Part shown: positions 23,493 to 30,493 of the stretch, piece by piece
Position numbering within the stretch: position 1 is the first letter of the stretch
Layout of the letters: each line of letters begins with the position of its first letter
DNA from: Phycisphaerae bacterium
GTDB taxonomy: Bacteria > Planctomycetota > Phycisphaerae > Sedimentisphaerales > Anaerobacaceae
NCBI GenBank assembly: GCA_030601745.1
Contig: JAUWBI010000027.1
Span: forward strand, 1-39,580
Direction of reading: 5' to 3'
DNA length: 39,580 bases
The notes under the pieces: generated by a model
What the model was told of the DNA's origin: nothing
Databases searched by the model: none
Seen by the model: only the letters and a program-made list of their open reading frames with translations
Made by a program: the position numbers and the translations under genes

Positions 23493-25576
23493 CTCACTGC
23501 TCGTTTCATAGCATTTTGATAAGCTATGTTGCCTTCCATTGCTTGCATATTGATTTGGATAATTGTCTCGTTGAGAGTTCCAACGAACTCTTCTGCACTG
23601 ACCTCATGCCTCTCTCGACCTGTGTAGCTAATGATGATTTCAGTTTTACCACCTCCTACACCAGAGTATGTCTCGCCTCTGTGTACCACTGCAAGACCAG
23701 TTCTCAAAACGCTACCACCGTGTTGTAAACTACCAGCAGGCCAATATAGCGCGCCACTGGGGGATACCGCCTGCCCAGGCATTGGTGTTGGTGTTGCCGG
23801 AGTGGCACCAGGTGCCAGATGACCTAATCCTAACCCTGTAAGCATCTTAAACATCATATACTCAGCGAGCATATCGGCGATCATTCTTTGAAAAGCATCA
23901 ACGACATTTCTGAAAAACGCCTCAAGATGATCTGCCCAGTTCTCGGCATCTTTCATTGTGTCATAGAACATGTTGCTCATTGAACCTTCTATGCTTCGCA
24001 TGGCATTGGCAAGATTCTCTGCGAGCCACAGTCCACGTTCCTGCATCTTTTCACGGAGCTCGGCATAGTAAATTGTCATTTGGTTCATCCTGGACCGTTC
24101 AAGTGCAAGTATCTCATCATTAAGTATCTTGGCAGCCTCCCCAACCTCTTCGAGTGCCGCTGCGTTCGCTTCAACATAAGCCCTAAGATTTTCTATCCGT
24201 TCCATCCGCGTCATGTAATCCATATAACGAAAAGCTTCCACTTGCCCTCTGGCAGCTTCTATGACAATGTCATTTGCGTCCTTTACTCTTTTCTCCTCGT
24301 CTGCCAACATTTTTTTACCAAAAGCTTCTTCCGTCTCTATCCGCCGAACATCCATTGCAGTCATCTGGACTATCATTTCCTCTTTTTGTCGTAGCCTTCC
24401 TTCGATCTCTTTGCGGCCCATTGCCAAAATACGCTGAGTCATCTCGGGCATCGGGTATTCCCCCGCCGCCGGCGGACCGGCAGCCTTTTTGCGCAAATCA
24501 TCATAGAATCTCTCAATAGCCGAGCCTCTTTCCTTGGTTGCTTTCTCAAGTTCGGCAAGGTCAGTCTTCCACTGTTCTGCATTTTTATGCAACTCAGCTG
24601 CGAACTCACCAAAACCCACGCCGAATTTACGCTTGAATAATATTTCCATCCCCTTAAGGATAGGTACGAAATTATCCAGTACTTCTAAAACTTCCAAATT
24701 TGTGGCCGTTGATTGTAAAGCTATCACACTCAGCTGTTTGTATCTAATCCCCACTATTTGAATAATTGCACCAAGTTTGACAGCGGCCAGGCTCATGCTC
24801 TCAAAAGCATCTACAACGTTTTTGCCCATGCCTTCACCTGCAGTTGCGGTATCAACGAATTTATCAGCAAGCGCCTCGATATACGGTGACAGCTGTATTG
24901 CGATTTGTCTAAATAGACCGGTGAATACATCTCTCATTCTCGTCAGCGCATCATTTGCCGCCTCAACCTGTGCGGCATCAAAACGGCTGAATGTAAGACC
25001 GAGTCGATCTGCCTCAGCCCTAAAAGCCTCGATGCCTTTTGAACCTTGTCGCAGTAGAGTCAATATTTCCTTTGCCCGTGTTCCAAATAGGTAACTTGCA
25101 GCAGCAGCTTCATCTGCTGATGTACCTAAATTTTTCATTCTGTCAGCGACTACCTTCAGGGCCTCCCAGGGAGTTTTAGTGACCAGATCGTCGGCTGTCA
25201 GACCTAATGCTTCGAGTGAGTACGTTGCCTGGCCGACACCCATGCGGACCTCACCAAGACGCCTGATGAAAGTTTCCATCGCTTTATTCATCGCGGCCGT
25301 TTCCATGCCTGTGATTTCTGCTGCATGCTGCAGCGCGACTAAATTTTCCGTTGACATACCTATGCGGTCAGCTAATTTTGCCGTGGTATCGATGGCTTCC
25401 ATTTGCTTTTTTATCATGTAGCCAATGCCACCGATACCGGCCGCTACCAGAAAGGCACTCGCCATACCCATAACACGACGACGGATATTATTGATGCTCC
25501 GGCCGAAGCTTGCCATCCCGGTCCGGCTCCGGTCCCGGGCCAGAAATTGCAATCCTACTGTGGTCATTAAAGCCAT
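23489..25576 (-). CDS. tape measure protein
   Basis: 695 residues. The N-terminus is basic and hydrophobic (GMASAFLVAAGIGGIGYMIKK), a second hydrophobic stretch lies near 250, and the rest is helical with long coiled-coil-like charged runs (residues 330-500), typical of tape measures. ADRIGMSTENLVALQHAAEITGM is the phage tape measure N-terminal signature. The C-terminus has beta-rich GGGKTEIIIS-type sequence. It lies after the tail chaperones and before M. Length implies a tail of roughly 100 nm by the usual 0.15 nm per residue. Confidence 0.9.
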   Translation of the reverse strand: MALMTTVGLQFLARDRSRTGMASFGRSINNIRRRVMGMASAFLVAAGIGGIGYMIKKQMEAIDTTAKLADRIGMSTENLVALQHAAEITGMETAAMNKAMETFIRRLGEVRMGVGQATYSLEALGLTADDLVTKTPWEALKVVADRMKNLGTSADEAAAASYLFGTRAKEILTLLRQGSKGIEAFRAEADRLGLTFSRFDAAQVEAANDALTRMRDVFTGLFRQIAIQLSPYIEALADKFVDTATAGEGMGKNVVDAFESMSLAAVKLGAIIQIVGIRYKQLSVIALQSTATNLEVLEVLDNFVPILKGMEILFKRKFGVGFGEFAAELHKNAEQWKTDLAELEKATKERGSAIERFYDDLRKKAAGPPAAGEYPMPEMTQRILAMGRKEIEGRLRQKEEMIVQMTAMDVRRIETEEAFGKKMLADEEKRVKDANDIVIEAARGQVEAFRYMDYMTRMERIENLRAYVEANAAALEEVGEAAKILNDEILALERSRMNQMTIYYAELREKMQERGLWLAENLANAMRSIEGSMSNMFYDTMKDAENWADHLEAFFRNVVDAFQRMIADMLAEYMMFKMLTGLGLGHLAPGATPATPTPMPGQAVSPSGALYWPAGSLQHGGSVLRTGLAVVHRGETYSGVGGGKTEIIISYTGRERHEVSAEEFVGTLNETIIQINMQAMEGNIAYQNAMKRAVR

Positions 25577-25592
25577 ATCTGCCTCTTTATTT

Positions 25593-25868
25593 TCATTTCT
25601 TTTTCTTGCTCTTGTCCGGCATCTTGGCGAGTGCGAAAAGCTGGTCTAAGTTCTGTTCGGAATGGTCCTGCTGCGGCTCGAAGCCAAACAGCCGCAAGAA
25701 ATCTCTGAATCGAGGGCGTCGTTTTCTACCGGACATGCAGCTTGCAATTATCCAACCCAGAGTAGCCATTTGATAATCGGTTCGTCGCTGGCCCCAGGGT
25801 TCGATCTGCTCGAGGATCTGCCAGTTTCGCTCTTCGTATGCGCTCATCTCGGCATTTAATCGCGCCAC
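25593..25868 (-). CDS. tail assembly chaperone, frameshifted C-terminal part (lambda T-like)
   Basis: 91 residues when read from the GTG at 25868, but that start has no ribosome site. The frame is open further upstream into the end of the preceding gene, in the -1 frame. The sequence MSAYEERNWQILEQIEPWG with RTDYQMATLGWIIA is the usual pattern of the downstream half of frameshifted tail chaperones. It is therefore probably made only as the C-terminal extension of the gene at 25889-26275, as in lambda G-T. It would coat the tape measure during tail assembly. Confidence 0.75.
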   Translation of the reverse strand: MARLNAEMSAYEERNWQILEQIEPWGQRRTDYQMATLGWIIASCMSGRKRRPRFRDFLRLFGFEPQQDHSEQNLDQLFALAKMPDKSKKKK

Positions 25869-25888
25869 AGACCAGCCCAGATTAGATG

Positions 25889-26275
25889 CTAACCTGTGTT
25901 TGAATCTTTTTTCTGGGCTGTCTCTGAGTTTTTTACCAGCTCCTCTATTTCGCCCGTGGTCATCCCGCTGAGCCGCCTGGCTACATCCAGAATCGGATCA
26001 GCTATTATTGCGGGTACCTCGCATAGCTGGCCCATCTCGGTATCATCAAACATTAGTTTGCCATGCTGATCATACACCGTTATCTGAAGCAGCTTTGCCC
26101 GCGCATTGGCAAGATGTACCTGTCGAGACTTTGCCTTGAAGCGGACGACGGCATTTTCGTATTCATCTTTTTCGCCGCACTTCAGGCCATAGACCCAGAT
26201 AGTACCGATTTCCGTGGTCATTTGTTCTCGCGGCACCTTGGCCTTGAAGAAACCATCTTTCGTTGCCCATTCCAT
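25889..26275 (-). CDS. tail assembly chaperone (lambda G-like)
   Basis: 128 residues. The family is recognised by position between the tail tube and tape measure genes and by the overlapping -1 frame at its end. The protein is mostly beta then helical (DPILDVARRLSGMTTGEIEELV). Most ribosomes should make this short form and a few the fusion. Chaperone role is inferred from lambda. Confidence 0.75.
   Translation of the reverse strand: MEWATKDGFFKAKVPREQMTTEIGTIWVYGLKCGEKDEYENAVVRFKAKSRQVHLANARAKLLQITVYDQHGKLMFDDTEMGQLCEVPAIIADPILDVARRLSGMTTGEIEELVKNSETAQKKDSNTG
25904..25934 (-). promoter_or_regulatory. -1 frameshift window joining the two tail chaperone frames
   Basis: Within the end of the upstream gene are two slippery runs: A AAA AAC at 25934-25928 in zero frame, a canonical X XXY YYZ heptamer, and G AAA AAA G at 25913-25906. 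Both shifts give an open frame into the downstream part. Which one is used cannot be told from sequence. Confidence 0.65.
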
Positions 26276-26302
26276 AAATCAACCTTTCAATTATGTTTAG
26301 CT

Positions 26303-26728
26303 TTACTCGCTCGATGATGAGCTTGATGAGCTCGAGCTTGAAGAGCTCGACGATGGGTATTGCGGCTTACCCGTACCTTTGATGGCGATTGGCATCATCA
26401 TCTGAGTACCATCCGGCACCGCCAATGCAAGCTGTTTAAGATAGCCCGGTATAACCAGTGACTTGGTGCCTTTGGTCAATGTCCAGTATTCTGTGGTCCT
26501 GTTAAGCACCGCATCCAGTATGGTATTAAATAACGTTTCATCGTAACGTAGATCGCCCGTTATTTCCCCTGAATCCAAAAGACCAGGCTCATATTCCCGA
26601 CAATAATCGGGACTATCGAAATCCGTCACATCCACATCATCGGCCACGAGTCCGGACCAGTCAATATTTGTCAGCTTACCGATAGCCCCGGTAAGCGAGC
26701 CCGTTAATGTCGCTCCATGTCCAATCAT
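26303..26728 (-). CDS. major tail tube protein with poly-Ser tail
   Basis: 141 residues. The pattern VDVTDFDSPDYCREYEPGLLDSGEITGDLRYD is characteristic of siphovirus tail tube proteins, and ALAVPDGTQMMMPIAIKGTGKP fits the end of the fold. After it comes 15 serines and a final Glu (codons at 26306-26353, using AGC, TCG, TCA and TCT). The tail would project outside the tube. It lies after the tail terminator gene, as in lambda V. The poly-Ser end is unlike usual tube proteins. Confidence 0.85.
   Translation of the reverse strand: MIGHGATLTGSLTGAIGKLTNIDWSGLVADDVDVTDFDSPDYCREYEPGLLDSGEITGDLRYDETLFNTILDAVLNRTTEYWTLTKGTKSLVIPGYLKQLALAVPDGTQMMMPIAIKGTGKPQYPSSSSSSSSSSSSSSSE
26309..26353 (-). repeat. 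poly-Ser tract, 15 codons
   Basis: Fifteen consecutive serine codons with four different spellings (AGC, TCG, TCA, TCT), followed by Glu and stop. Confidence 0.95.
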
Positions 26729-26764
26729 ACGTCTATCTCCTTTTTAATATTTGGTTTTACAATT

Positions 26765-27256
26765 TTAGCTTGACGAGCTCGAAGAACTTGACGAGCTCAT
26801 ATACGGATCATCATAATCAGTCGTATATTCAACATCGATATTGACCGCGATACCTGAAAGCTGCGGATCGATTATGAATTTCTCAGGGTCCTTTAAGAGA
26901 ATCCCATCGGCCAGACCATCGCAGTCTTGATAGGTCGAGCTGGTAAGCTGCTTTTCGATATCGGCCCGAATCTTGTTAAGCCGTGTATCGAGGGCCTCGG
27001 TCTCGGTGTCACTATCTATTACCAGGGCCTGTAAAGTAAAGGCCTGCCGCCAGGTAATTGTTTCTCCAGTCTGCTGCTCTTTTACAGCCGATTCCTGCTC
27101 GATGATCACCGTACGGTCCGTATTTATGTCACCTTCTAAATGGATCCGCTTCGGCCGCACTGCAGTCAAGTCATAATTAAAGCCTTTGGCCTTCGTGATG
27201 GCATTTATTGCCTCTTCCAATTTGACCGCAATCCGTTCTATTAACGGTGTGCTCAT
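26765..27256 (-). CDS. tail terminator protein with poly-Ser tail
   Basis: 163 residues. The start STPLIERIAVKLEEAINAIT and the TWRQAFTLQALVID core, between gpZ-like and tube genes, fit the lambda U-type tail terminator. After DDPYM come 10 serines to the stop, spelled AGC, TCG, TCA, AGT and TCT. The ATG at 27256 overlaps the stop of the gpZ-like gene by 4 bp. It would cap the finished tail and join it to the head. Family by position and weak pattern; the Ser tail is certain. Confidence 0.7.
   Translation of the reverse strand: MSTPLIERIAVKLEEAINAITKAKGFNYDLTAVRPKRIHLEGDINTDRTVIIEQESAVKEQQTGETITWRQAFTLQALVIDSDTETEALDTRLNKIRADIEKQLTSSTYQDCDGLADGILLKDPEKFIIDPQLSGIAVNIDVEYTTDYDDPYMSSSSSSSSSS
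26768..26797 (-). repeat. poly-Ser tract, 10 codons
   Basis: Ten serine codons using five of the six spellings, ending directly at the stop. Confidence 0.95.
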
Positions 27257-27855
27257 GCCGGCAGCCTCTTTCTTAGAATCAGATTGACCTGATCATGGAT
27301 GTTCTTTTCCAGACGGGCCAGCGATTCCTGATAAATCCGATTAGCCTCACCCTGGGCCCCGGCAAAAACCCGAGCCAATATTGGTCCTTTGATCCGGCCA
27401 ATAGGCAACCTGCCGACCTTCTTTTTCGGATCAATCTCCAAAGCTTCAGAAACACCTATAGTTTGTTTATAGCCACCTGCAGCAGGTAACCTGATAAACC
27501 AACCCTTCAAGGCCGGAAAAGCCTGTCTGACCATTACCCGTTTTCGCAGATGCTTGACCGATAAACCTCCTGCTGTCCTTTGTGGCTGTAGTATAGAAAG
27601 TGATAATCGCTTACGACTAACAGTCACTGCGGATCGCCAGTTAGAATATGAAGCCTTTTCCAATCTCAGCCCTTTTTTTACTTGTCCAACTTTCAAACCG
27701 GTACGTTTGGACAAGCTTCGTGACATTTCAGTCCGCGCTGAACTTGCAGTTCGAGTAAGGCCCTTGCTCATCACCTTGGGCAATGCCCGGGGGAAATTCC
27801 TTAGCTCTCGCTCAAACTGTTTGAGCTTGGCTTTATTGTATCGAAGTTCCAACAT
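27253..27855 (-). CDS. minor tail protein Z-like
   Basis: 200 residues, basic. SSARTEMSRSLSKRTGLKVG with later QAFPALKGWFIRLPAAGGY and RIKGPILARVF match the prophage minor tail protein Z family across its length. It sits between the FII-like and U-like genes, the position of lambda Z, and should act in head-tail joining or tail completion. Start overlaps the stop of the upstream gene (TGATG). Confidence 0.8.
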   Translation of the reverse strand: MLELRYNKAKLKQFERELRNFPRALPKVMSKGLTRTASSARTEMSRSLSKRTGLKVGQVKKGLRLEKASYSNWRSAVTVSRKRLSLSILQPQRTAGGLSVKHLRKRVMVRQAFPALKGWFIRLPAAGGYKQTIGVSEALEIDPKKKVGRLPIGRIKGPILARVFAGAQGEANRIYQESLARLEKNIHDQVNLILRKRLPA

Positions 27856-28202
27856 CAGTAAGCCCTCAATCGTATCATTGCGGCATTCTGGTGCAATATC
27901 TCTGTTATTCGCAAATTGACTGCCGTAATCCCTTTTCGCAAAGCCGCAGTAACCTTGTCACCGCCGGTATTAATCTCATCAGAGGATATTCCCTCGGTTG
28001 CATCATTCTTGACCAGCAAATCAATATGCGGGCGGCTGCCACCGTCCAGCGAACCTATCGCCTCGGGCCCGGGTCTGCTAACGACCGCGCTGATACTGCG
28101 GTTGCCGCCACCCCGCGGCAGATAGATTATCGTCTCGACGTCCGGCAGCAGAAAAAAACTGTCCGCCGAGGCCTCCAAAGCCAGATCACAATCAGTAGCC
28201 AT
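27855..28202 (-). CDS. head-tail joining protein (FII-like)
   Basis: 115 residues. ETIIYLPRGGGNRSISAVVS and the beta-rich GPEAIGSLDGGSRPHIDLLV stretch fit the small head-tail connector group near lambda FII, and the position after the major capsid gene agrees. Assignment rests more on position and size than on motifs. Confidence 0.6.
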   Translation of the reverse strand: MATDCDLALEASADSFFLLPDVETIIYLPRGGGNRSISAVVSRPGPEAIGSLDGGSRPHIDLLVKNDATEGISSDEINTGGDKVTAALRKGITAVNLRITEILHQNAAMIRLRAY

Positions 28203-28244
28203 GACCCTTACCCAAACGGTTTAATCCGCCACGCATATGGCGGA

Positions 28245-29198
28245 TCAAGCATCGATTTTCATCAGGTGGCCGAAATATGAATCGAAAACCTTTTCATCCA
28301 CGCTGTGCTCGATCCTGACAATATCGGATTTTGTCTGCTCTTCCCGGTAGGTCTCGACGTATTCAATGTCCGGAATGTAGTTTTGCCAGAGAATGGTCCG
28401 GCCAAGTTGCGGCTCTGTCATTGGCAGGCCTTCCTCGCCCAGGGCCGCAACCATGGCATAGTCATCACCCCACATATCGCTCATGGAGGCATCCTGGCCC
28501 TCATCCGCCGAGTTATATGCCGCCTGGCCGACTATCAGATCTTGCAGGCCGAAAATGGCACTCATCGCAGACCGGAGAATCGCCTCTGTAACAACAGTGA
28601 CGGCCACGAAACGGGCGATTATATCATCGTTCTTTAAGAGGTTCTGCATGGCCGCCTCACCGATAATCAACGCGTTGGCCGGCACCCCGGTATTCAACCG
28701 TACCTTTTCCTTGGCTGCTACAAGCTGGCCGATAATATCGGTAGTGACGGTGTCCCATGGATTGGCTGAATTGTCCGTATACAAATCACCTCCGGTCCAC
28801 GTTGTCGTATTGAAGATCATGTCCTTGATGCGTTTCTCGCGGGCCAGCATCATCTTGATCTTTACGCCCTGGGTTTTTTCCACCTCGGCATCAAAATCAT
28901 CGGCATACTTTTCTTTGTCTCGGTCGGTGACCTGACCTTCCAATCCGTGATCCTCACAGGCATATGCCATATCATCCATGTAGAGCTCAACACGGTTGAA
29001 GACGGCACCGTTGGCGTGTTTGGTTTCAGGGATAGTCAGGTTCTTGCGCTTGGTCACACTTATCGTGGCCGCCTCTTTGCCAACGTTAAGGATCGGCAAA
29101 ATTTCACGGGCGATATACCTTGCCCGTCGAGGCGAATATTCGTGGAACGCAACTCCCAAATCCGCCCTGGGTATTGCATGTGTCGATTTCTGAATCAT
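28245..29198 (-). CDS. major capsid protein
   Basis: 317 residues. ARYIAREILPILNVGKEAAT, KLNTG-type and VPANALIIGEAAMQNLLKND fit HK97-fold capsid proteins (E-like), and the position between decoration and joining genes agrees. No poly-Ser tail is present. ATG at 29198 follows TTAGGAG. It should form the icosahedral shell after cleavage of the scaffold by the S49 protease. Confidence 0.85.
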   Translation of the reverse strand: MIQKSTHAIPRADLGVAFHEYSPRRARYIAREILPILNVGKEAATISVTKRKNLTIPETKHANGAVFNRVELYMDDMAYACEDHGLEGQVTDRDKEKYADDFDAEVEKTQGVKIKMMLAREKRIKDMIFNTTTWTGGDLYTDNSANPWDTVTTDIIGQLVAAKEKVRLNTGVPANALIIGEAAMQNLLKNDDIIARFVAVTVVTEAILRSAMSAIFGLQDLIVGQAAYNSADEGQDASMSDMWGDDYAMVAALGEEGLPMTEPQLGRTILWQNYIPDIEYVETYREEQTKSDIVRIEHSVDEKVFDSYFGHLMKIDA

Positions 29199-29205
29199 TG
29201 TATTT

Positions 29206-29268
29206 CTCCTAATTAAAACTCTTTTTCATTTTTTGCCCTGCAATCGAACTTCCGCTTATCTACATCCA
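29206..29268 (-). repeat. direct repeat upstream of the capsid gene, copy 1
   Basis: About 60 bases closely matching 29417-29474, with a few substitutions and a short indel. In minus orientation it spans the end of the 51-residue Cys protein gene, the leader and the AGGAG site of the major capsid gene. Confidence 0.8.
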
Positions 29269-29411
29269 TGACAACCGCTGCACTGAACACAAAATCGGCC
29301 GCCGTTAAACTGAGCTATGATGTCCATCGGAAACGTCATCTTCTCGTTTTTAACAAACACGGGCTTCTTGTATGTTTTAGGTGCCGGCTTTTTCTTCTTT
29401 TTTGCGGCCAT
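29256..29411 (-). CDS. 51-residue protein with CxxC-xxC-xxC tail
   Basis: Starts MAAKKKKKPAPKTYKKP and ends FCVQCSGCHGCR. The ATG at 29411 follows CAGGAGAG; the frame is 52 codons including stop. A lysine-rich head is followed by four Cys near the C-terminus in C-x2-C-x2-C-x2-C spacing, as expected for a compact metal or iron-sulfur site. It is flanked by direct-repeat copies and lies between decoration and capsid genes, so it may be a structural or morphogenetic protein. Function unknown. Confidence 0.6.
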   Translation of the reverse strand: MAAKKKKKPAPKTYKKPVFVKNEKMTFPMDIIAQFNGGRFCVQCSGCHGCR

Positions 29412-29416
29412 TAACT

Positions 29417-29474
29417 CTCCTGATTAAAACTCTTTTTCATTGCCCTGCTATCGAACTTCCGCTGATTTCATCCA
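29417..29474 (-). repeat. direct repeat upstream of the 51-residue gene, copy 2
   Basis: Matches 29206-29268. On the minus strand each copy contains a miniature frame beginning MKKSFN just before the ribosome site of the next gene. Confidence 0.8.
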
Positions 29475-29489
29475 GGACCATCAGGCATT

Positions 29490-29942
29490 TTAGGTGCTCG
29501 AAGACGATGACGAAGACGACGAGCTTGATGACGACGACGACGAGCTTGATGACGACGAACTTGATGATGAGGAAGAGCTCGAGCTAAATTGTGTATAAGC
29601 AATGTGTGGCAATACCTCAATTATCGAGCCATCTCCAGTAGCTGCATCCAAACTGGTGCCTATTATTATCGTGCCACTACTGGCAATCTTGCCTCCTGCA
29701 GAAGCATAGACTTTTTGGCCGGCTTTGATTTCACCGGAAGCGGTTATTCTATGCGATCCGCCATGTTCCCAAAGCCTAACGGCTACCGTCTTATCACTTG
29801 TCACCGCCTGCAGGTTTGTACCAATGCCATATTCTTCGTCTGAGGCCTTCATGATCTTTCTGCCGTGAGCTTCGACCCGCAGAAATTCCGCTATGTTTTC
29901 TCCTGCGATAAAAGTCATCGGTGAGTCGGATTGTGTAGTCAT
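29490..29942 (-). CDS. head decoration protein with long poly-Ser tail
   Basis: 150 residues from the ATG at 29942 (GGAG at 8 bases); an ATG at 29948 is too close to the site. Residues 8-115 (FIAGENIAEFLRVEAHGRKI...HRITASGEIKAGQKVYAS..GGKIASSGTIIIGTSLD) resemble phage head decoration/DUF2190-type proteins, beta-rich and compact. Then 30 serines and a final Thr. All six serine codons occur. It lies between the prohead protease and the major capsid gene, as lambda D does. The tail should project from the capsid surface in many copies. Confidence 0.8.
   Translation of the reverse strand: MTTQSDSPMTFIAGENIAEFLRVEAHGRKIMKASDEEYGIGTNLQAVTSDKTVAVRLWEHGGSHRITASGEIKAGQKVYASAGGKIASSGTIIIGTSLDAATGDGSIIEVLPHIAYTQFSSSSSSSSSSSSSSSSSSSSSSSSSSSSSST
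29496..29585 (-). repeat. poly-Ser tract, 30 codons
   Basis: Thirty consecutive serine codons spelled AGC, AGT, TCG, TCA, TCT and TCC, followed by Thr and stop. The mixed spelling argues against a recent single-codon slippage product. Confidence 0.97.
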
Positions 29943-29958
29943 AATCATATCTCCTACA

Positions 29959-30000
29959 AAATTTCAAATTTCAAATTTCAAATTTCAAATCTTAAATCTT
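29959..30000. repeat. heptamer tandem repeat
   Basis: Four perfect AAATTTC units followed by two AAATCTT variants, between the protease and decoration genes. On the minus strand it lies just upstream of the decoration ribosome site and is AT-rich, so it may be an enhancer of translation or a neutral minisatellite. Confidence 0.85.
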
Positions 30001-30019
30001 ACGTTTCTTCTTTTCGTTT

Positions 30020-30493
30020 TCAGGCCACAAGTTCAGCGTAGCCGGCCTTTCCCACGACCTCGCTTTTGGCCTTAAAGGCCTCATGCAGCTCCGGATTCTG
30101 CCGCTGCACTTTGCGCATGGCCTCGGTAAGAGTTTTGGCCTTGTCCTCACTAACCAGCTTGCGGACCTCAAGCATAAAGTCACCCTGAGCCTCGCCGTCG
30201 GAACCCTCAGTGGCAATTGCCTTTGCACCAGCATTTTGCTGACCTTTTTTCTCTTCGGCCGCTTTCTTCTCAGCTTCAATCGCTTCCTTGATCTGTTCTT
30301 GCAGAATGTCATAATGTTCAGCCTTGGCCTGGTCCACTGTCAGGCCCTTCTCGTAGGCCTGAAGCGCAAAATCCAGATCACCGGGAAACGCCGACCGCAG
30401 CTCAGTCATTCTCTTCCGCTCCTCGCCCTGCACATCTTCGGTCAGTTTATTGACCTCGGCTTGAGCATTGATTTTTTCTTCTTCGCTATCCAT
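30020..30493 (-). CDS. nested scaffold protein (lambda Nu3-like internal start)
   Basis: 157 residues in the same frame as the protease, starting at the internal ATG at 30493 (MDSEEEKINAQAEVNK). AAGGAG at 30500-30505 lies 6 bases upstream, too good to be chance. The product is a helical, acidic/lysine-rich scaffold. As in lambda, this separate form would build the prohead core. Confidence 0.75.
   Translation of the reverse strand: MDSEEEKINAQAEVNKLTEDVQGEERKRMTELRSAFPGDLDFALQAYEKGLTVDQAKAEHYDILQEQIKEAIEAEKKAAEEKKGQQNAGAKAIATEGSDGEAQGDFMLEVRKLVSEDKAKTLTEAMRKVQRQNPELHEAFKAKSEVVGKAGYAELVA

Noticed and set aside
29490-30000. CRISPR array or microsatellite explanation for the repeats here
   Set aside because: The poly-Ser tract is coding and the heptamers lack spacers; no repeat-spacer structure is present anywhere in the window.
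29992-30312. 106-residue Arg/Lys-rich minus-strand frame
   Set aside because: Other-frame shadow of the scaffold part of the prohead protease.
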